This document shows, one piece after another, positions 40,083 to 51,200 of a DNA stretch of 64,000 nt (positions within the stretch are counted from its first letter, which is position 1; every line of letters begins with the position of its first letter). Position numbers and translations under genes: made by a program. Below the pieces are notes generated by a model. That model searched no databases. It saw nothing but the letters and a program-made list of their open reading frames with translations, and was not told where the DNA came from. Origin of the DNA: Numida meleagris (lineage: Eukaryota; Chordata; Aves; Galliformes; Numididae); contig NC_034412.1 of NCBI RefSeq assembly GCF_002078875.1, positions 11,966,995 to 12,030,994 of the forward strand, written 5' to 3'.

Positions 40083-40740
40083 AGAAGAGTCAGGCATCTT
40101 GGGGTGAGAGCAAGGATATTGCTAGGGTATGCGAAGGGAAAAATAGAAAGGCAAAAAGAACTTCATTTGGCTACCATTGTTAAAGATAATAAAAAAAAGT
40201 TTTTACAAATTCTTATACAGCAAGGAGAGAGCCAACAAGAATCTCCTGCCTTTTTTGGACACGGCAGGGAATATTATCACTGAGGATGAGGAAAAGACTG
40301 AGGTTCTCAGTGCTGCCTTCTGTCTTTGTCAGACCATTTATCCTCAGGATACTCAGCCGTCTGAGGTGGAAGGCAGGGATGGGGAGCAGAATAAACTTCC
40401 CACAGTTGAGGAGAAAACAGCAACCGGCTGCTCCCTGGACTGTCATAATTCTGTGGGACCAGATAGGATCCACCCAAGGGTGCTGAGGTGGCATGCAGAC
40501 ATGATTGCCAACCTGCTTTCCATCATTTATCAGCAGTCCTGGACAACTGAGGAGATCCCAGATGACTAGAGACTTGTGAATGTCATGCTTATCTACAAAA
40601 ATGATCCTAACTAGGATCTGGGGAACTATAGGCCTGTCAGTCTGACCTTGATATCAGGCAAGGTCATGGAGCAGATAATCTTGAGTGCAATCATAAGGTA
40701 GGTGTGGAATAACCAGGGTGTTTGGTGATTCAGCCCTAGG
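40083..40740 (+). mobile_element. CR1 LINE internal fragment (ORF2 linker to early RT)
   Basis: A plus-strand piece from the middle of a CR1 polyprotein, covering the region between endonuclease and reverse transcriptase and the first RT motifs. It begins near the AGGATATTGCTAGGGTATGC block. One frame gives GKIERQKELHLATIVKDNKK; a frameshift near 40190 moves it to the next frame, with EDEEKTEVLSAAF, SVGPDRIHPRVLR and LSIIYQQSW. A stop at 40567, and at least one more further on, interrupt the reading before GNYRPVSLT and GKVMEQIIL. Similarity ends around 40740 at the block equivalent to DNQ-GI/VR in the family. The thumb domain, 3' untranslated region and tail are absent, so this is an old, dead remnant missing both ends. 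Confidence 0.9.
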
Positions 40741-43700
40741 AAGCTGTCTCAGCTGGGCCTACAGAGAAAAATGGAGCAGTCTACACCTATTGCAGGCCCA
40801 GTGTGGCCTACTTCATTTCCAGAGTAAAGCAGAAATTGAGGCCAGACTGTCACCAGCTGCCACTCCTGCCCTAAGTCTCCTTTGCAAGCAAGGCAACTAT
40901 AGCCTTCTCCTGTCCTTCTCATTGCCTCCAGCTCCTGGGATTTTACAGGTGTGTGGATATTTCTGGAAGAAAGTTCTATTCTGTTCTGCAAAGTTTCCAA
41001 AAATATACTGCAAAAAACTTATTTTATTGCAGAAGATTCATAATAGTTGTTTACATAGATATTAAAATGTGACCATTAAAACAAAGTATAATGTATAGAA
41101 TAGTTTTCAGTGCTGAATTTTTTAATAGTATAATAATTACAGCTATTTCTGTCATCTCATTACTGATGGCTAGAAAATTAACAGGAATTGCCAGCATTTC
41201 AAGCAAGGGTTAGTGCTTATTTTATTATTATTACTGTTACTGTTATTATTATTGAACTGTGCATATTTTGACCTGTTCTTCAATTGTGTGGAACTGTATA
41301 ATCCAAATGTAGACGGAGATTAGGAAAGATGTGGTGCTGGCAATAGTGTGGGAAGGGAGTATAGTCAGGTGGGTATGTTACTTCCAACTTGGCATTTCAG
41401 TAAAATAGAAAATGTGCAGATGGAAAATAAATCAGCAGTGGGTTAGTTAAGCAAAATATTGGTAGTGGATCTTCACTCTGAGAAAAGATTTAGCATAAAT
41501 AGTACATAAATCTTTGCCTTATTAGTAGCGTGCCATTTTGAAAATACATTTTTTCAAAGGAAGCTGAGTGAGCTAACCCTTGGATAGGTGGTACGGAAAG
41601 CCAAAAATAACTTTGCTGACTGCATTGGGCATAGCACAGCTCAGCACTCTGGAGAGGTATTTGGAAGATATGTAATGGAGTGACTCCAAAACCCAGAAAA
41701 TAAATATTTTCTCTCTTGCAGCATCACCAGTCAGTATGATAACAGCATCTATGATTTAATGTTTCTCTCTTTCTCCTTTTTAAATTTCTTTTTTAACAAG
41801 TTGAATAATAGTGAAGGGAGTCATAGTATACTACTTATGTCTTTTCTTCTTAAAATATAAATTATCTTTTACTTACAGAAAGAGGAAATAATAAATATAC
41901 ATTACCTTTCAGTGTTCAATATGATAGTATCCTGGTTTGGTGAAACCCCATTGACATGTCACTCCTGAACAATGGGAATATATATGTATAAATAAACTCC
42001 CTTGGAGATCAGGAATCTACAAAATATGGCACTTGATCTTCACACAGATTCTCATCATCAAAGATAAAATGTTTTCAAGAAAAAACAGAAGTCTGTTGGT
42101 GTTTGCTGATGTATTTACATTTCCATCTGGAATATAAATTGCGTTGAAGAGTGTTTTCAGTCAGTTCTTTATGAAGCTGTCAATGTAGAGCTCCTATCAG
42201 GACAAGCAGCAGTTGACTCATCCGATCCTGGAAGAAAAAATGCTCAGAAGCTTAGTGTACTCTTAATGCTCAGTCAGGGATTACATTTGTGCCTGCACCA
42301 GCCTGGGGTCTTGGCTGCCATATCAAAAGCAGAGATACGGGAGGGTTTCTTTTGGTAGATTTTCCTGTTAAAGGTGTTATAATGATCCTTGGATCACATT
42401 GTAAGAAAGAACAAGGCCACTCTGGAAAGGTAAAACCCTTCAGGGGAGCTACTTTTACTTTGCAGACACATAAATGTCTCATGAGATGCGTGTACACAGT
42501 TTGATATTTGTACTGAAAGAAAAAAGTATTTGTTTCAGGTGGAGAGCAAGAAAGATAGTTGGAATTAGATCAGAAATACAAGGTTTAATAGAAGTAAAAT
42601 GATATTTTGAAAGCCTTAGTACAAACTGAAGTACAACTATTTGTATGTCTTTCCCATTCCAAGCAGAAATATCTGGGTAGGGAAAGCATAAGTGCTTGAA
42701 ATTTAGATAAGTCAGTCTAGTATGTATACTGGAGGGAAAGAAATGGACTCTTGGGGATGTTTAAAAGATTGGGCCACGTAGTACAATTATCGCTATAATT
42801 TGTCAACGTGAATACACAGCTGCAACTCCACATAGGAACAAATGGACATTATGAAGAGCAAAGAAAAGAAATGCTGGAACTTCTGAAAATGTTTCTCAGT
42901 TAATCCTGGGAGCCCTGTGTGGTGGAGAAGGTACAGCCAGGAAAGCGCAACAATATCTATGAACATTTAAGCTCAGGCTGAAAAGGAAATTGGTTGCCAT
43001 GGCACACATTTTGACATAGACAATGGTGAAAGCTCCACATATTTAAATTAGTAGCATTAACCTGAAGATTTCAGAGCATGTTTGGAAGCATTAGTAAGGA
43101 CAGCATGTTCCTGGAGGTTTCACGTGTGTGCATTTTTTGCATATGCCAACAGGAATGTGGTAGATTCCCTAATATATTGGGAATGCTCTGCTATCCACCT
43201 TGGAGTTCCATCCGAGAGCCTCAACACAGTCATTAAGAAAGCTGTCTGAATTACTCAATGTTAATAAATTTTCAAACAAATGTCAATTTTTCTCTACTTT
43301 CAGCACTTCTGTAAGGGATGTGCTGGCTTTCTATTAATTTATTTCCTGCTATTGCCATGTATTTATGAAATTAGTTTTAACATGTCTGTCAATTCATATC
43401 CTGGTACTAGCATTTGTCACTTATGTCGTTTGATAGCCTCTTGTTGGAAGAATCCTTGAAACTTCTGAACTGCACAGTAATGAAATGTGGCAGTAAAAAT
43501 TTCATTTCTGGCCTGCATGATAAGGTGGCATTCCTGCTAACCTGTGGGCATTTTTATTTTTCCCTTTAAATATTCTTCTTGAATAAATCCTACCTTGGTG
43601 GAGGTAGGAGGGCTCCAATCAGGAGAAAATAACTGTTCCTCTTTATCCTATTAACCTAACTCTTTGTATCTCCAGAGATGGGTTACTTCTAAATCACTTG

Positions 43701-44009
43701 GCAAGAAATATATTTCTCAGAGAATCTTCTTTTGCTGATGTTTCTGAGCAGCTGTGTTGGCTGCAAAGAAGCCTGTGTATGTGTATGCTCCTCTTTACAA
43801 CCAACACACAGTTTTCCTTAAGCAATGAGACATTTTGTATTTTAACACTGCTGGCAGCCAACAGAATGTTTACTCTCTGTGTTTCTGTGCATCTTCTTGG
43901 AAGGATATGTAATATTTTATAATCTGAAGTTGCATCACAGTAACAGATTTCTTATAGTCCCATAGTTCTTGCAGTAGCAGCAAGAGCAAAGTTCTCTGCT
44001 CCTTTCTTC
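40741..44009. other. Unique non-coding stretch
   Basis: No gene recognised. Frames at 40718-41065 (115 codons, plus) and 40749-41000 (83 codons, minus) overlap in a moderately GC-rich part just after the CR1 fragment; neither matches the missing CR1 reverse transcriptase nor anything else I know. A TTA/CTGT-rich simple stretch lies at 41219-41253. Confidence 0.6.
41219..41253. repeat. (TTA)n-rich simple repeat
   Basis: TTATTATTATTA, two ACTGTT-like interruptions, then TTATTATTATTG. An interrupted trinucleotide microsatellite. Confidence 0.85.
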
Positions 44010-44030
44010 TTTTTTTTTTTGGGGGGGGGG
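44010..44030. repeat. T11-G10 homopolymer junction
   Basis: Eleven T are followed directly by ten G, at the end of a pyrimidine-rich run. The strand asymmetry (all pyrimidine, then all G) is unusual. Both runs are prone to sequencing length error, so the exact counts may be unreliable. Confidence 0.9.
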
Positions 44031-44780
44031 AATATTTGAAACCTGTTTCAGTATTTATGAGTTTGTTTTGTTTCTCCTAATTATGTGCGAAACAACAAAA
44101 ATGAACAGTTTAGTTTGTCAGTGTCAATTCCATGAGAAAGGTGTTCTGCTTATGATGGAGCTGAGCATTTACTGTCACCTAATGAATTCAGATGTACAGC
44201 ATTCGCAGGGAATTTCAAGCAGCACCAGCTCTAATTGCCTTGTTAATCTTACAAAATGATGTCCTCTTCAAACTTTTGTTTAGAGTCAGTCAGCATAAAA
44301 ACATTCTTCCTGCTGAAATAATTTCATAGGCAAAGTTCAAGTGAGCAATTAGTAATTGCATCTGTTTTTGAGTTATTTTCCCAGCTTGTGGTAGTTCAGT
44401 TAATAACCTTTTAAAATTCTGTAGTATATATCCCCAGGCAGCTGTAGCTCTATTTCCCTAATCTACTGCATGTTTGAAGTACTCGGCTATCTGGGACCAT
44501 CTGTTTCTCTTCTCCAAAGACTGTAAAATCCTTGGCAATCCTGTGAATGAACCTCATGCTTCCTAACATGAAGGAGTATTAAGTGAATGCAAAATCTGAA
44601 AAATTATGGGAAGAGACTTAATTGCTGTTAAAGATAGTTTGTATGCAGTGACCATTGAAATAAAAAATGTTATGCCTCAAAGCACCTCAGGGAAACACTA
44701 TATATGTTTATCAGTGGAGTGCATAAAAATCTATTCCAAGAATACTCGCAAATTTACTCAGATTGGTATGGCACTGCAGA
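44031..44780. other. Unique non-coding stretch
   Basis: No gene recognised. A 96-codon plus frame starting at 44606 runs into the CR1 fragment at 44781 and is not considered coding. Confidence 0.6.
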
Positions 44781-44842
44781 ATGATAGAATGGCTGGAATT
44801 GGAAGGGACTTTAAAGACCACCTAGTTCCAAACCCCCAGAGG
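44781..44842 (-). mobile_element. CR1 LINE fragment, extreme 3' end
   Basis: The plus strand reads ATGATAGAATGG, then GGAATTGGAAGGGACTTTAA, AGACCACCTAGTTCCAAACC and CCCAGAGG, the inverse of the CR1 3' terminus. About 60 bases survive. A minus-strand, strongly 5'-truncated copy. Confidence 0.88.
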
Positions 44843-46013
44843 ATCTATCAAGGATCTATCGCAATCTTAATTCTTTCACTGAATATGGACATATAATATC
44901 CAAACAGCATCAAGTTTACATGTTTCTTAAATTATTCCATGAGTATATCTAATGAGACATTCAAAAGTTTTCTCTTCCGTTCTCTTCACTTCTATTCATT
45001 TCTCCCTCTGCTTAGATCTCTTGGATACTAGTCTTTCTGGTGCATGCTATTTGCCTTAAAGCTGCATCTTTTCCTAGATGGTGACTACATATTAGTATTC
45101 TTAGTCATGGCTTTCTGGATGAATATTATTTTTTAAGTTGAATATTATAACTTAAGAATGTATTTAAATATAGTGTTATATACCCACAAAATAGTGGCAA
45201 GAAAATCTAGTCCTAGTTAAGAGAAATTAGATAGATATTAAAGCCTTCAAAAAATCTGTGCCATTTCTGCAAATATACAAATTTAAAATGCTTGAAATGT
45301 ATTCAGGTTACCCAGATTTCTTCTTCTGTGTTCCAGAAAGCTGGTGAGAAACAGTTTTCACTGAGTCAGCCATCCACAGAAGCTGTGTCTATACAGAGGT
45401 ACTAAATATTTCTTACGGTTTTAAAAATATGTTTTCATTTCTGTTGCCTTCTTGGATTTTGTTAGGAAAAGATGGGCTTTCAGAGTTGTGCAAGAAGCTT
45501 TTCTTCTGTCTCTGGGAACCTGAAAACCATTTATGCACTACATTTTCTGTTATTAGGAATCCAGTTAACTCCAGATTTGTGAAACATATTTTATGCTTTT
45601 GATTTTTCTTTGTCTAAATCCACCGTGAATACATAGAATAGAAAACATGTTCCTGTTGTTTGTCCTACTATGAATCCGTACTGATGATTATCTGATGCCA
45701 GCATGTTCCTTTATGTGTGCTGAGTTTGAAACATGAGGGTGGAATGGGTATTCCATCCTCAGCAATGAATGCATGACTGAGATGCCAAGTGCTAGGCACC
45801 TAAGTCACTGACAAAGCTGACGTCCCTAGGCTCTCTAGCTGTCATGTAGGGCTCCCCCACTGGGGCTTATAAAGGCTTTTGACCCAATCTGATTCCTGAG
45901 TATGCTCGTCTCTTTTCATTGATTATCTAGGGAAAATAAGGATGCTAGAACCCCAACCTAGCCCCAGACATGGCAATTATTTCCCATATGCAGCTATGGC
46001 ATACAGCATAGCA
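44843..46013. other. Unique non-coding stretch
   Basis: No gene or repeat recognised. AT-rich, with only short open frames. The bases 45940-46013 lead into the CR1 copy in the same reading frame but do not match the family well enough for me to include them. Confidence 0.6.
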
Positions 46014-46622
46014 TGGCAGAAGGCCAACTATGCTCTGGGCTGTATTAAAAGAGGAGTGGCCAGCAGGGAGAGGGAGGTGGTGGTCCCCCTCTACTCAGCT
46101 CTTGTGAGGCCCCATCTGGAGTACTGTGTCCAGGCCTGGGGCCCCCAGTACAAGAAAGATACAGAGCTCTTGGAATGAGTCCAGAGGAGGGCCACCAAGA
46201 TGATCAGAGGGCTGGAGCACCTCTCCTATGAGGAAAGGTTGAGAGAACTGGGCTTGTTTAGCGTGGAAAAGAGAAGACTCCAGGGAGACATAACAGTATA
46301 AACAGGATGGGGAATAATTGTTCGTGTGGCTGGATAGCGATAGGACTAGGGGGAACGGTTTTAAACTGAGACAGAGGAGATTTAGGTTAGATATTAGGCG
46401 GAAGTTTTTCACTCAGAGGGTGGTGATGCACTGGAACAGGTTGCCGAGGGAGGTTGTGGATGCCCCGTCCCTGAAGGCATTCAAGGGCAGGCTGGACGTG
46501 GCTCTGGGCAGCCTGGTCTAGTGGTTGGTGACCCTGCACTCAGCAGGGGGGTTGAAACTCAATGATCTTTGAGGTCCTTTCCAACCCAGGCCATTTTATG
46601 ATGATTCTATGATGATTCTATG
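46014..46622 (+). mobile_element. CR1 LINE 3' end, best-preserved copy
   Basis: A plus-strand CR1 with the C-terminal part of the reverse-transcriptase polyprotein, the 3' untranslated region and the tail. In frame it reads [15 protein letters not shown], then [13 protein letters not shown] and [13 protein letters not shown] up to a stop at 46176. After a frame change it follows [27 protein letters not shown] and [12 protein letters not shown]. About 80 bases normally found between the GAAGACTCCAGGGAGAC block (about 46270) and the GATAGGACTAGGGGGAA block (about 46335) are missing or scrambled. The end has CCTTTCCAACCCAGG and an ATGATGATTCT-type tail at 46597-46622. It is 5'-truncated and inactive. 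The wording of the 3' end suggests a galliform subfamily. Confidence 0.97.
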
Positions 46623-47070
46623 CTTTTTTTACTTGCTGATTGCAGTCTCTATTTTATCTAACAAAAGCCTGAAACGAGCTACTCCGTTGGCCTGAATCCT
46701 GAGCCTGACAACATATCCTGAACTGACATGTCCTTTGCTACTGGCCTGCATGTGTGATGTTTTCCTCTTCAAATGTGGCTATCAAAAGCTGTGAAAGCAA
46801 GTTGCTTACATCTTAGTTTGTAATTTGGATGCTGTTGTTCATATAGTCATGTCCTTTTGTTACCACTCGTTTCTTGCAGGCATAGACTTACGCAAATATA
46901 TATATAAAACATATATGTCATGTAATAAGCATGTAAGTGTATAAACATAAGATTGCAGTTTTTAACAAAGTATTCTCATGTCTTAGAACACTGTCTTACA
47001 AACGTATAATGATCGCTTGTATAACCAGTTACGTGGGGGTGTCCTGGCCCTCCTCACTGCCTCCATATGT
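46623..47070. other. Unique non-coding stretch
   Basis: No gene recognised. A short TA-rich run (AAATATATATATAAAACATA) lies at about 46894-46912. Confidence 0.65.
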
Positions 47071-48283
47071 TTAGGCTGTGCATATCAAAAACACTCTGCT
47101 TTCCATCCAGGACTTCAGCCAGATCCTTTCTATTGGAGTGTTTGTCCCAGACTGCAAACACCCTATGGTGAGACTTTCACAAGCGTGCTTCTGATTGAAT
47201 GTGCATTCCCACTGATGATATAATTTGGCTTTGAATTTGGGCAAGCAGCCATCATGTACATCCTGTTCCTCTGCAATTCCATGGCCGCTCAGATGTGAAA
47301 TTGCTACATACCTTTCAGGGAGTGTGCTTATTAATAACAACCTATCTTTCTTTATCATTGGCACTGTGTATGTGGGACAAATCTCTAGTACTTTGTCCAC
47401 TGGAAAGCAGTCTTTTGTAGATTTTGTGACATGTAACTGATAAAACTGACATCAATGCATGAAAAAGTTCCTTAGTTACTTCAAGCACAGATTCTCCCAA
47501 ATCTACTTCCCTGTAGTTCCTATGAACCCTTACGTGGTGAGCTAGTGTGACTTCTCTTACTTTTATCAATTTTTTTGAGTATATAACACGAAGTACAGGA
47601 TGAAAAAAGATTCCTTGGCACAAGCCATATCTTAAAGATGTGATAACTTCACTTCTTGCTTGCTCCCTTCTTGGAAACATCCCTGAAACAGTGGTTTGTG
47701 TCCCTGGCATTGAAGGTGGGATACCCTCTCCCCCCTTCTACCTCTCACTTTTCTTGCAAGCCTTCCTTTCTGATCACTCTTCTGATAGGACTTCAATTTT
47801 AGGAACAGAGATCAGCACATTTAGGATGGTCATTCTCCCCTCACCCATTCAACTCATTCATTTGACTGTTGTTAGAAAATGCAAATGTACCCAAGGTAAT
47901 GCTTCCTCCTTCTTGGGATCTTCTCTAAATTGTCATAAGATTACTTTTAAATCATACATCCTAAGGAGTGATCGCTGTTCCTTCATCTTATCAGCCATGA
48001 AGTTTTCACACACCAGAGATGACAGCTCTAGCATTTGATAATGCTCATCTCCTCTCTACTTGTTATTGCTTTGGCAATCTGGAGGAACTGTATGTGTCAG
48101 TCTTCCTTTAAGGAGGAAGAAACTGGTTGAAAGAGCATCTCTAGCAGGTGAAGTTGAGTCTTTGGTGTCTTGAATTTCATTCTTAGTTGAATAATGAAGA
48201 GCCTGGAATTGTAAAGGAGACTGTGCCCTTTTGTGCTCACTCAACAGATAAGAAAAAAAACTAAGAACTATGTATATCTCCAT
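47071..48283 (-). pseudogene. Candidate decayed protein-coding sequence, unidentified
   Basis: Read on the minus strand from 48283, one frame continues for about 314 codons to 47342 with only six internal stops, where roughly seventeen to nineteen would be expected for this base composition. The last 137 codons of that frame are stop-free. A one-base shift near 47350-47400 leads into a further open frame ending at 47071. The reading has believable protein composition: ALHYSTKNEIQDTKDS and LSTSFFLLKGRLTHTVPP near the start, ENFMADKMKEQRSLLRMYDL and FREDPKKEEALPWVHLHFL in the middle, and VHRNYREVDLGESVLEVTK, RLLLISTLPERYVAISHL and CLPKFKAKLYHQWECTFNQ near the end. I recognise no family or domain. 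No introns or poly-A tail are evident. A retrocopy of a cellular gene or an old transposon protein is possible. A plus-strand frame of 132 codons (47640-48038) lies opposite; the minus reading looks more natural. Confidence 0.35.
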
Positions 48284-51200
48284 CCCTTATCAGTAGAACT
48301 GATATTCTATTTCATGGGATAGGGGAGTTTTCCACTTTGGTTTGAAATCCTGTGACTGAATTCCAGAAAAGGAAAGACCAGGTACACATGCAAGCCCTCT
48401 GAAATCAACTCTGATGAAGGAGACATATTTCCACTACTGACTATGCAGCATGAGAAACTTGGGAAGCAAACATGAATTGGAACAGATAATTTATTTTCCC
48501 GTCTCTTTTCAGATCTTTCATAACTCTGCTGCTTTCAAAAACAGGCTTACTCATTTCTTTGATTTATCTGTATGATTCAGTCTCTAGACCTTGTTTGTGG
48601 TTCCTTATGCAAAATTCAACACAGTTGCTAATTTTGTGGCCCTTGTGTTTGCATTTCAATTTCCCATCGAATACTTTTTTGCATCGTTCTTATAAAACAT
48701 TCTCAAAGGGCAGAATTAATATTTCATCAGTACATTCAACTGCAGCTAACATTGCTGATTGGAAAAGTTTTAATTCAGAGTGTGTAATTGTGGTCAATGT
48801 GGACTTAATCCAAAGCCTGTTGAGCAGAAAATGCCAAATGGCTTCAGCAGGCTTTGACTCAGATTCTTTTGTGAACATCTCAAGTGTATCTGACAGTCAA
48901 GACCGTTTTAGCCTGTAATGTATCTAATGTGTCTCACTCATAGGAAATTAGAGAATATTTAGTCTTTGGGAGAAAGAGAAAGTAAGCTTAAAAAACAAAA
49001 GGACTAAATCCTTGCTCATTACATATAATGTTTGCAATGATTTTTTTTAAACAGCACTAGTTGTATGCCTATATATACTGTTAGATTCAAAAAAGTGAGC
49101 ATCACCTAGATTATTTTGATACAAAAAGAGCATTCTTGAATTCTGTCAAAATGCAATTATTTGAAAAAAAAAATTATATTTTCAATTTAATTTTAAATTG
49201 AAGTTTAGTGTGATTAGCTCAGCTAGCTAGTTTGCCAGTTTTAAGAACAAAATGATCATTTGTTTGTCTCCAAAATCTAACCAAGATAATGGGGGTTGTA
49301 GGGATGATGGCTGAATGGACAAAAGGTGTGAGAAGGCAGGTAAGGTAGAAAGGTAGAAATTGAAAAGAAAGCAAAAAAACCCTTAGCTAGGTAAAAGCAG
49401 CCTAAACTTTTGTGTGTAGAGAAAGAGAAGAGAGTTTGTGAGAACAAAGCAGTTGAACTTTAGAAATGTGCTGAGAGTAATGTAGCAAGAGATCAGGAAA
49501 TCAAGCCAAAAGGTATTTGACCTCAATAAGTGCAGTTGCCTTAATACTTAATAATATGTGTCATATTCATGGGATGATTTTTGTCTTAATAATAAAAAAG
49601 TTCATACATTTTTATACGGAATGTTGAAAATCTTCCAGCTTCAGATGCACTCAGGGTTCAGCAGAGGTGGCTCTGGCTAACTGGTTGGAAAATCTTGTGA
49701 TGTTTTCCATTCAGTAGACTTCTAATGTCTTGAAAGGACATATTTTTGATATTTAAATATGTTATTTTTGAGATGTTATTGAATTCCGGTGATAACATGG
49801 AGGACTGCTTTAGAATATGTCCTTTTCACTATATTCCTAAAAAGACATGAACCAAAATCTGTACGAAGTGCTTTGAATAGATCTCTTTCTTTAAAGCCAC
49901 AGCCACATGGTTTTGGGGACTCTTCATGATTTCATGTATTCCTTATGGACAGTTGTGGCTCCACTGACCTTGGGATACTTGAAGGCTCTGGTGCATGTAG
50001 TCAAGGAGCAACTTCCAGATTTGTTACATAGGGATCTTGTAGGATTTTTGTACCTGCTTTGGTCCAGTTCATATGAGCTACTACCAAAAGAATTATGCTA
50101 CATTTACCTGAATGCGTCCAGTCTGGATAGAAAGTGAGGCTATTTTGTGTCATAGAATAGTTTTCTCTACAGGAGGAAGATCTTTGTCTTCTTTCTTTTG
50201 CGCTAAAAATGTCTTTTATAATGTGATGTAGGTGCCCAGGTGTATTTCTGAGGGTTCTGTCCACACTGGCTATAGCAGTAGTTCCATTCCTCATCAATAT
50301 ATGTAATCCTTCTAGGAAATCTTTTAGCAGGAGGCATTATCATTGGGAAAATACTAGAATTTATTAATACAGTCATGTCAAAACAGTTAATTGTATGCTT
50401 TCATCTCCATGACTAATGAAAGTTTAAGTTGCTGCAGAAATATGTCATAGGATTCTACAAATTGTAACTAAAAATAATAGGCTCATTACATTTAAAGATA
50501 CTTAAATGTTAGTGCAGGAATTGTCTCACTGCAGAGAGCTTTGCAAATGCTTAAGGAAAGCACCACCACTGTACATTTTGGTGCCTTAAAGCATAGAGGC
50601 TGCTTCTGACGAAATTCCTCAGAGATGGAACCAGAGCCTATTTTTTCTGCTGGTGTCCCAGTGGGTTTTCTCTAGGAACAATAAATCAGTTAGGTAAAAA
50701 TCTCCTAAAGATTTTTGCAAGAAAAAGAATTCAGTGTGTGTCAGCTGATTGTGACTTCTCTGGCAAAGCATACGCTGCATGTACTTGTCTGTAATATTCC
50801 TTTCCTCCTGTTAGGGTCTGGAGGGGTCAATATAACCTAAAGAAAAAATGGACACGGTAGGCATTTTTCAAAGGAATTGTTTGCTAGTTACAGATCTGTG
50901 GTTCTGGTGGCAGCTGTGTAAGCACAGGAAAATCAGTCTTATGAATCAGCTCAATTTGTTTGAACTAGAAATCTGTCATCCTGCCATTACTGGTAAATCC
51001 CATCACCTAACCCCAATCCACTGCTTCTTCAGTCTTTCCATATTCTTCTGTCTTCATTTTGAAGTTATTGTTGTTGTTCCTTAGATTCTCCTGTTTGTTA
51101 TGCCCAAAACTTGTAAGTCATATTTACTTTCCTAAAAAATACCTCTTTACCATCTTTCTCCCACAGAAATTTCTTCTAATGAAATACTCTAGGCTTAATT

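Noticed and set aside
50151..50160. CATAGAATAG as a CR1 end
   Set aside because: The bases after it do not follow the CR1 3' region; too short to support.
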